Shown in pieces: positions 7,715 through 9,397 of a DNA stretch of 9,397 nt; positions within the stretch are counted from its first letter, which is position 1; every line of letters begins with the position of its first letter. Origin of the DNA: MAG-120531 sp002378585 (GTDB lineage: Bacteria > Bacteroidota > Bacteroidia > Flavobacteriales > Flavobacteriaceae); assembly GCA_937890575.1 (NCBI GenBank), contig CALADZ010000085.1:1-9397 (forward strand), written 5' to 3'. The notes beneath the pieces were generated by a model. That model searched no databases, was not told where the DNA came from, and was given only the letters and a program-made list of their open reading frames with translations. Made by a program: the position numbers and the translations under genes.

Positions 7715-7759
7715 TTGTAGTGTTTTTGTAGTGTTTTCAGGTGTTTAGTATACCACTAC
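7715..7759. repeat. 11-bp direct repeats and an inverted copy in the lipoprotein upstream region
   Basis: TTGTAGTGTTT occurs at 7715-7725 and again at 7726-7736, followed by a degenerate third unit (TCAGGTGTTTA, 7737-7747). The core GTAGTG also appears inverted as CACTAC at 7754-7759, so a small stem with the second copy is possible. An 11-bp period places the copies on one face of the helix, as for regulator half-sites. The rest of the gap (7578-7821) shows no gene and no convincing promoter; AACGTTTG at 7788-7795 is one base off the -7 consensus without a matching -33. Confidence 0.45.
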
Positions 7760-7821
7760 TAGTTAATAACTTAGAAAAATCAACGAAAACGTTTGAAATC
7801 AACTAAACCAAAATTAACCTT

Positions 7822-9093
7822 ATGAAAAGAATGCTTTTATTTTTGACTTTGGCGGCCACCATGATGGCGTGCACCAAAGACGATGATCAGGACGCAGAAA
7901 TTGCCTCCTTAACCGAACAGCTCAACCAATTAAAGACAGATTTAGCAGGATTAACCGCACAGTTGTCTACGTTGAATTCGTCCAACAGCGCTTTGGAAGC
8001 TGAGGTAGACGCTTTAACAGCCACGGTTACTGCACTTCAGGCCTCAAATGCCACATTGACTACGGATACGACCACTATGGGTGCGACTATTGCTGCACTA
8101 TCTGATCAAATCACAGCATTGGCCATTGAGATTGCCGCTTTAAAAGGTGTTCCCTATGCGGCACCGACAGCACCAAGTGCTGCTGCAGATATGGTGATGT
8201 CCATTTTTAGCGATAGTTATACCAATGTAGCCGGTACTGAATTCAATCCTAATTGGGGTCAATCTACTGTGGTCACCACAGAAGATTATGACGGAAATGA
8301 TGTGCTGAAGTATGCTACTTTGAACTATCAAGGCACTCAGTTTGCTGCTGCCTTGGACGTTTCAACATATTCAGTGCTTCACGTTGATTATTTCACTTCA
8401 GATGCTACAGCCCTTGACTTTTTCTTGATCAGCAGTGGTCCAGTAGAGGTGGCTAAAGCACTTCCAGTAACCAGCAAAGGTCAGTGGAACAGTATTGATA
8501 TACCATTGAGCAGTTTTTCCCCAGTCGTGTTGTCTGATTTGATTCAGTTTAAAGTGGTTGGAAACGGTACTGTGTATTTTGACAATATTTACTTCAAAAA
8601 AGCAGCCGTAGCGGCCAACCCATTGGCCGGTACTTGGAAGATTACTCCTGAAGCTGGATCTCTAGCTGTAGGACCATCTAAAGGTTCAGGCGAATGGTGG
8701 TCAATTGACGCCGCAGGTGTGACCACTAGAGCTTGCTACTACGATGATCAGTATGTTTTTGGTACTGATGGAAGTTTTAGCAACGTAATGGGTACCCAAA
8801 CCTGGGTTGAAGGTTGGCAAGGTGGTGGAGATGCTTGTGGCACTCCAGTAGCCCCACACAACGGAGCAACGGCTACCTATGTATATGATGCCGCTGCTGG
8901 TACAGTGACAATTACAGGAGCAGGAGCCTACATCGGTTTAGCAAAAGCCTATAACGGAGGTGAATTGGCAGCAGGAACTGCCGTTCCTTCCTCTATCACC
9001 TATGAAGTCACTGTAGTTGACGCTAGTAACCTAACCGTACACGTAGGTATCGGTGGTGGTGCCTATTGGAACTATAAGTTGACCAAAGAGTAG
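7822..9093 (+). CDS. Surface-type lipoprotein: coiled-coil stalk, carbohydrate-binding-like domain and GH-associated C-terminal domain
   Basis: A 423-residue lipoprotein. The signal peptide ends in a lipobox-like TMMAC with lipidated C17, and the mature start CTKDDD fits the acidic export signal that sends lipoproteins to the cell surface in Flavobacteriia. Residues 27-107 form an unbroken coiled coil: Leu or Met at every seventh position (L30 to L107, 12 heptads) and Ile/Leu/Val at most a positions, with Asn at N55 and N76. Residues about 118-260 resemble jelly-roll carbohydrate-binding domains of Bacteroidota surface proteins (FNPNWGQ, LNYQGTQF, LDVSTYSVLHVDY, FDNIYF). Residues about 267-423 (NPLAGTWKITPEAGSLAVGP onward, with C305 and C339) resemble a beta-rich domain seen C-terminal in GH16-linked flavobacterial proteins. 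No catalytic motif is seen, so the likely role is glycan binding on the outer surface. The following gene, a possible beta-glucanase, supports this. Domain names are from memory of family sequences. Confidence 0.85.
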   Translation: MKRMLLFLTLAATMMACTKDDDQDAEIASLTEQLNQLKTDLAGLTAQLSTLNSSNSALEAEVDALTATVTALQASNATLTTDTTTMGATIAALSDQITALAIEIAALKGVPYAAPTAPSAAADMVMSIFSDSYTNVAGTEFNPNWGQSTVVTTEDYDGNDVLKYATLNYQGTQFAAALDVSTYSVLHVDYFTSDATALDFFLISSGPVEVAKALPVTSKGQWNSIDIPLSSFSPVVLSDLIQFKVVGNGTVYFDNIYFKKAAVAANPLAGTWKITPEAGSLAVGPSKGSGEWWSIDAAGVTTRACYYDDQYVFGTDGSFSNVMGTQTWVEGWQGGGDACGTPVAPHNGATATYVYDAAAGTVTITGAGAYIGLAKAYNGGELAAGTAVPSSITYEVTVVDASNLTVHVGIGGGAYWNYKLTKE

Positions 9094-9128
9094 TTTTTTA
9101 GTTTTAAGTTTGCAATTAAGTTGAGATT

Positions 9129-9163
9129 ACCCGGAACCGGGCTTTTGCCTGGTGCCGGGTTTT
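9129..9163 (+). terminator. Intrinsic terminator after the lipoprotein gene
   Basis: ACCCGGAACCGGGC (9129-9142) pairs with GCCTGGTGCCGGGT (9147-9160) around a TTTT loop, with one mismatch and one G-U pair in 14, followed by a short T-run (9160-9163, then CT). It sits 35 nt after the stop. The T-run is short, so some read-through into the next gene is possible. Confidence 0.8.
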
Positions 9164-9193
9164 CTATGTAATAAGGTCTAGTTTTTGGTTTGT

Positions 9194-9397
9194 ATGCAGC
9201 GTATTTTTCATTCAATCACTATTTTATTTGTTGGAATTATTATTAATTGGGCCTCTGATGTTTCAGCTCAGGTATCCGTGGATGGGGGGAGCTATGCTGC
9301 CGCTTATCCAGGGGCTGATGCTGCTGGACGTAACGGGTTTTTACCCGGAGCACCTCAATTAAGCGGGGCGGCCAGCGGCCGCCCCGCACCCACCAAC
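9194..9397 (+). CDS. N-terminus of a secreted protein, possibly a GH81-type endo-beta-1,3-glucanase; 3' end outside window
   Basis: The frame from ATG 9194 is open for 68 codons to the right edge. Residues 1-25 form a signal peptide (MQRI, hydrophobic core TILFVGIIINWA, cleavage at VSA/Q). The mature part starts QVSVDGGSYAAAYPG and reaches GRPAPTN at the last visible codons. A VSVGxGSY start followed by a short linker and a PTNxWW-type segment is how I remember GH81 endo-beta-1,3-glucanases beginning, which would make this a laminarin-type glucan hydrolase. The visible part has no catalytic residue, and other flavobacterial glycosidases share similar entries, so the family call is tentative. 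The gene follows the glycan-binding-like lipoprotein by 100 bp with a terminator between them. GC content rises sharply at the end because of the hairpin at 9363-9387. Confidence 0.65.
   Translation, partial: MQRIFHSITILFVGIIINWASDVSAQVSVDGGSYAAAYPGADAAGRNGFLPGAPQLSGAASGRPAPTN
9363..9387. repeat. 11-bp perfect GC-only hairpin within the coding sequence
   Basis: GCGGGGCGGCC (9363-9373) and GGCCGCCCCGC (9377-9387) are exact reverse complements with the 3-nt spacer AGC, and contain an 8-bp GCGGCCGC palindrome at 9375-9382. It encodes Gly-Ala-Ala-Ser-Gly-Arg-Pro-Ala in frame. Such a stem is exceptional in this otherwise AT-leaning window. Confidence 0.85.

Noticed and set aside
9179..9188. TAGTTTTTGG as a -7 element for the gene at 9194
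   Set aside because: The spacing within the element is off by one and it would leave almost no leader before the ATG.
9375..9382. GCGGCCGC palindrome read as a cloning-vector junction
   Set aside because: The frame continues through it and encodes a segment (GRPAPTN) that fits the expected protein family, so it is more likely native.

Overview
The window looks like part of a chromosome from a Bacteroidota bacterium, most likely a marine or environmental member of Flavobacteriia. The reasons are the BspA-type 25-residue repeat protein, a DUF5117/DUF4953 family metalloprotease, a lipoprotein with an acidic surface-export-like signal (Cys-Thr-Lys-Asp-Asp-Asp), moderate-to-low GC, weak or absent Shine-Dalgarno sites, and a TAnnTTTG-type -7 promoter element. 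No rRNA, tRNA, CRISPR array or insertion sequence is visible.

Left end (1-1136). A gene on the minus strand runs off the left edge. It encodes a signal peptide, seven 25-residue BspA/DUF285 repeats, a transmembrane helix and the start of a basic cytoplasmic tail, so it is a membrane-anchored protein that could pass information inward. It is transcribed away from a small plus-strand gene (1137-1496) whose product resembles a degenerate OmpR-type winged-helix domain. The short gap between them holds a perfect 10-bp inverted repeat in which two opposed promoter-like elements are embedded. This divergent pair is the least ordinary part of the window.

Middle (1533-7519). Three plus-strand genes follow: a secreted zinc metalloprotease (HEVGHTLGLPHN motif), a Bcr/CflA-type drug efflux transporter that starts on the base after the protease stop codon, and a full-length catalase-peroxidase, katG. 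The first two almost certainly share a transcript. The 89-bp gap before katG contains two OxyR/LysR-like half-site pairs and an inverted repeat, which suggests separate peroxide control. A very strong intrinsic terminator closes katG.

Right end (7520-9397). A 302-bp intergenic region with 11-bp direct repeats precedes a lipoprotein gene. Its product has a 12-heptad coiled-coil stalk, a jelly-roll carbohydrate-binding-like domain and a C-terminal domain often seen next to glycoside hydrolases. After a terminator, a new gene starts. Its first 68 residues are a signal peptide plus a segment resembling the entry of GH81-type endo-beta-1,3-glucanases. Together these suggest the edge of a beta-glucan (laminarin-like) utilisation locus. 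The last 35 bases contain an 11-bp perfect GC-only hairpin inside the coding sequence.
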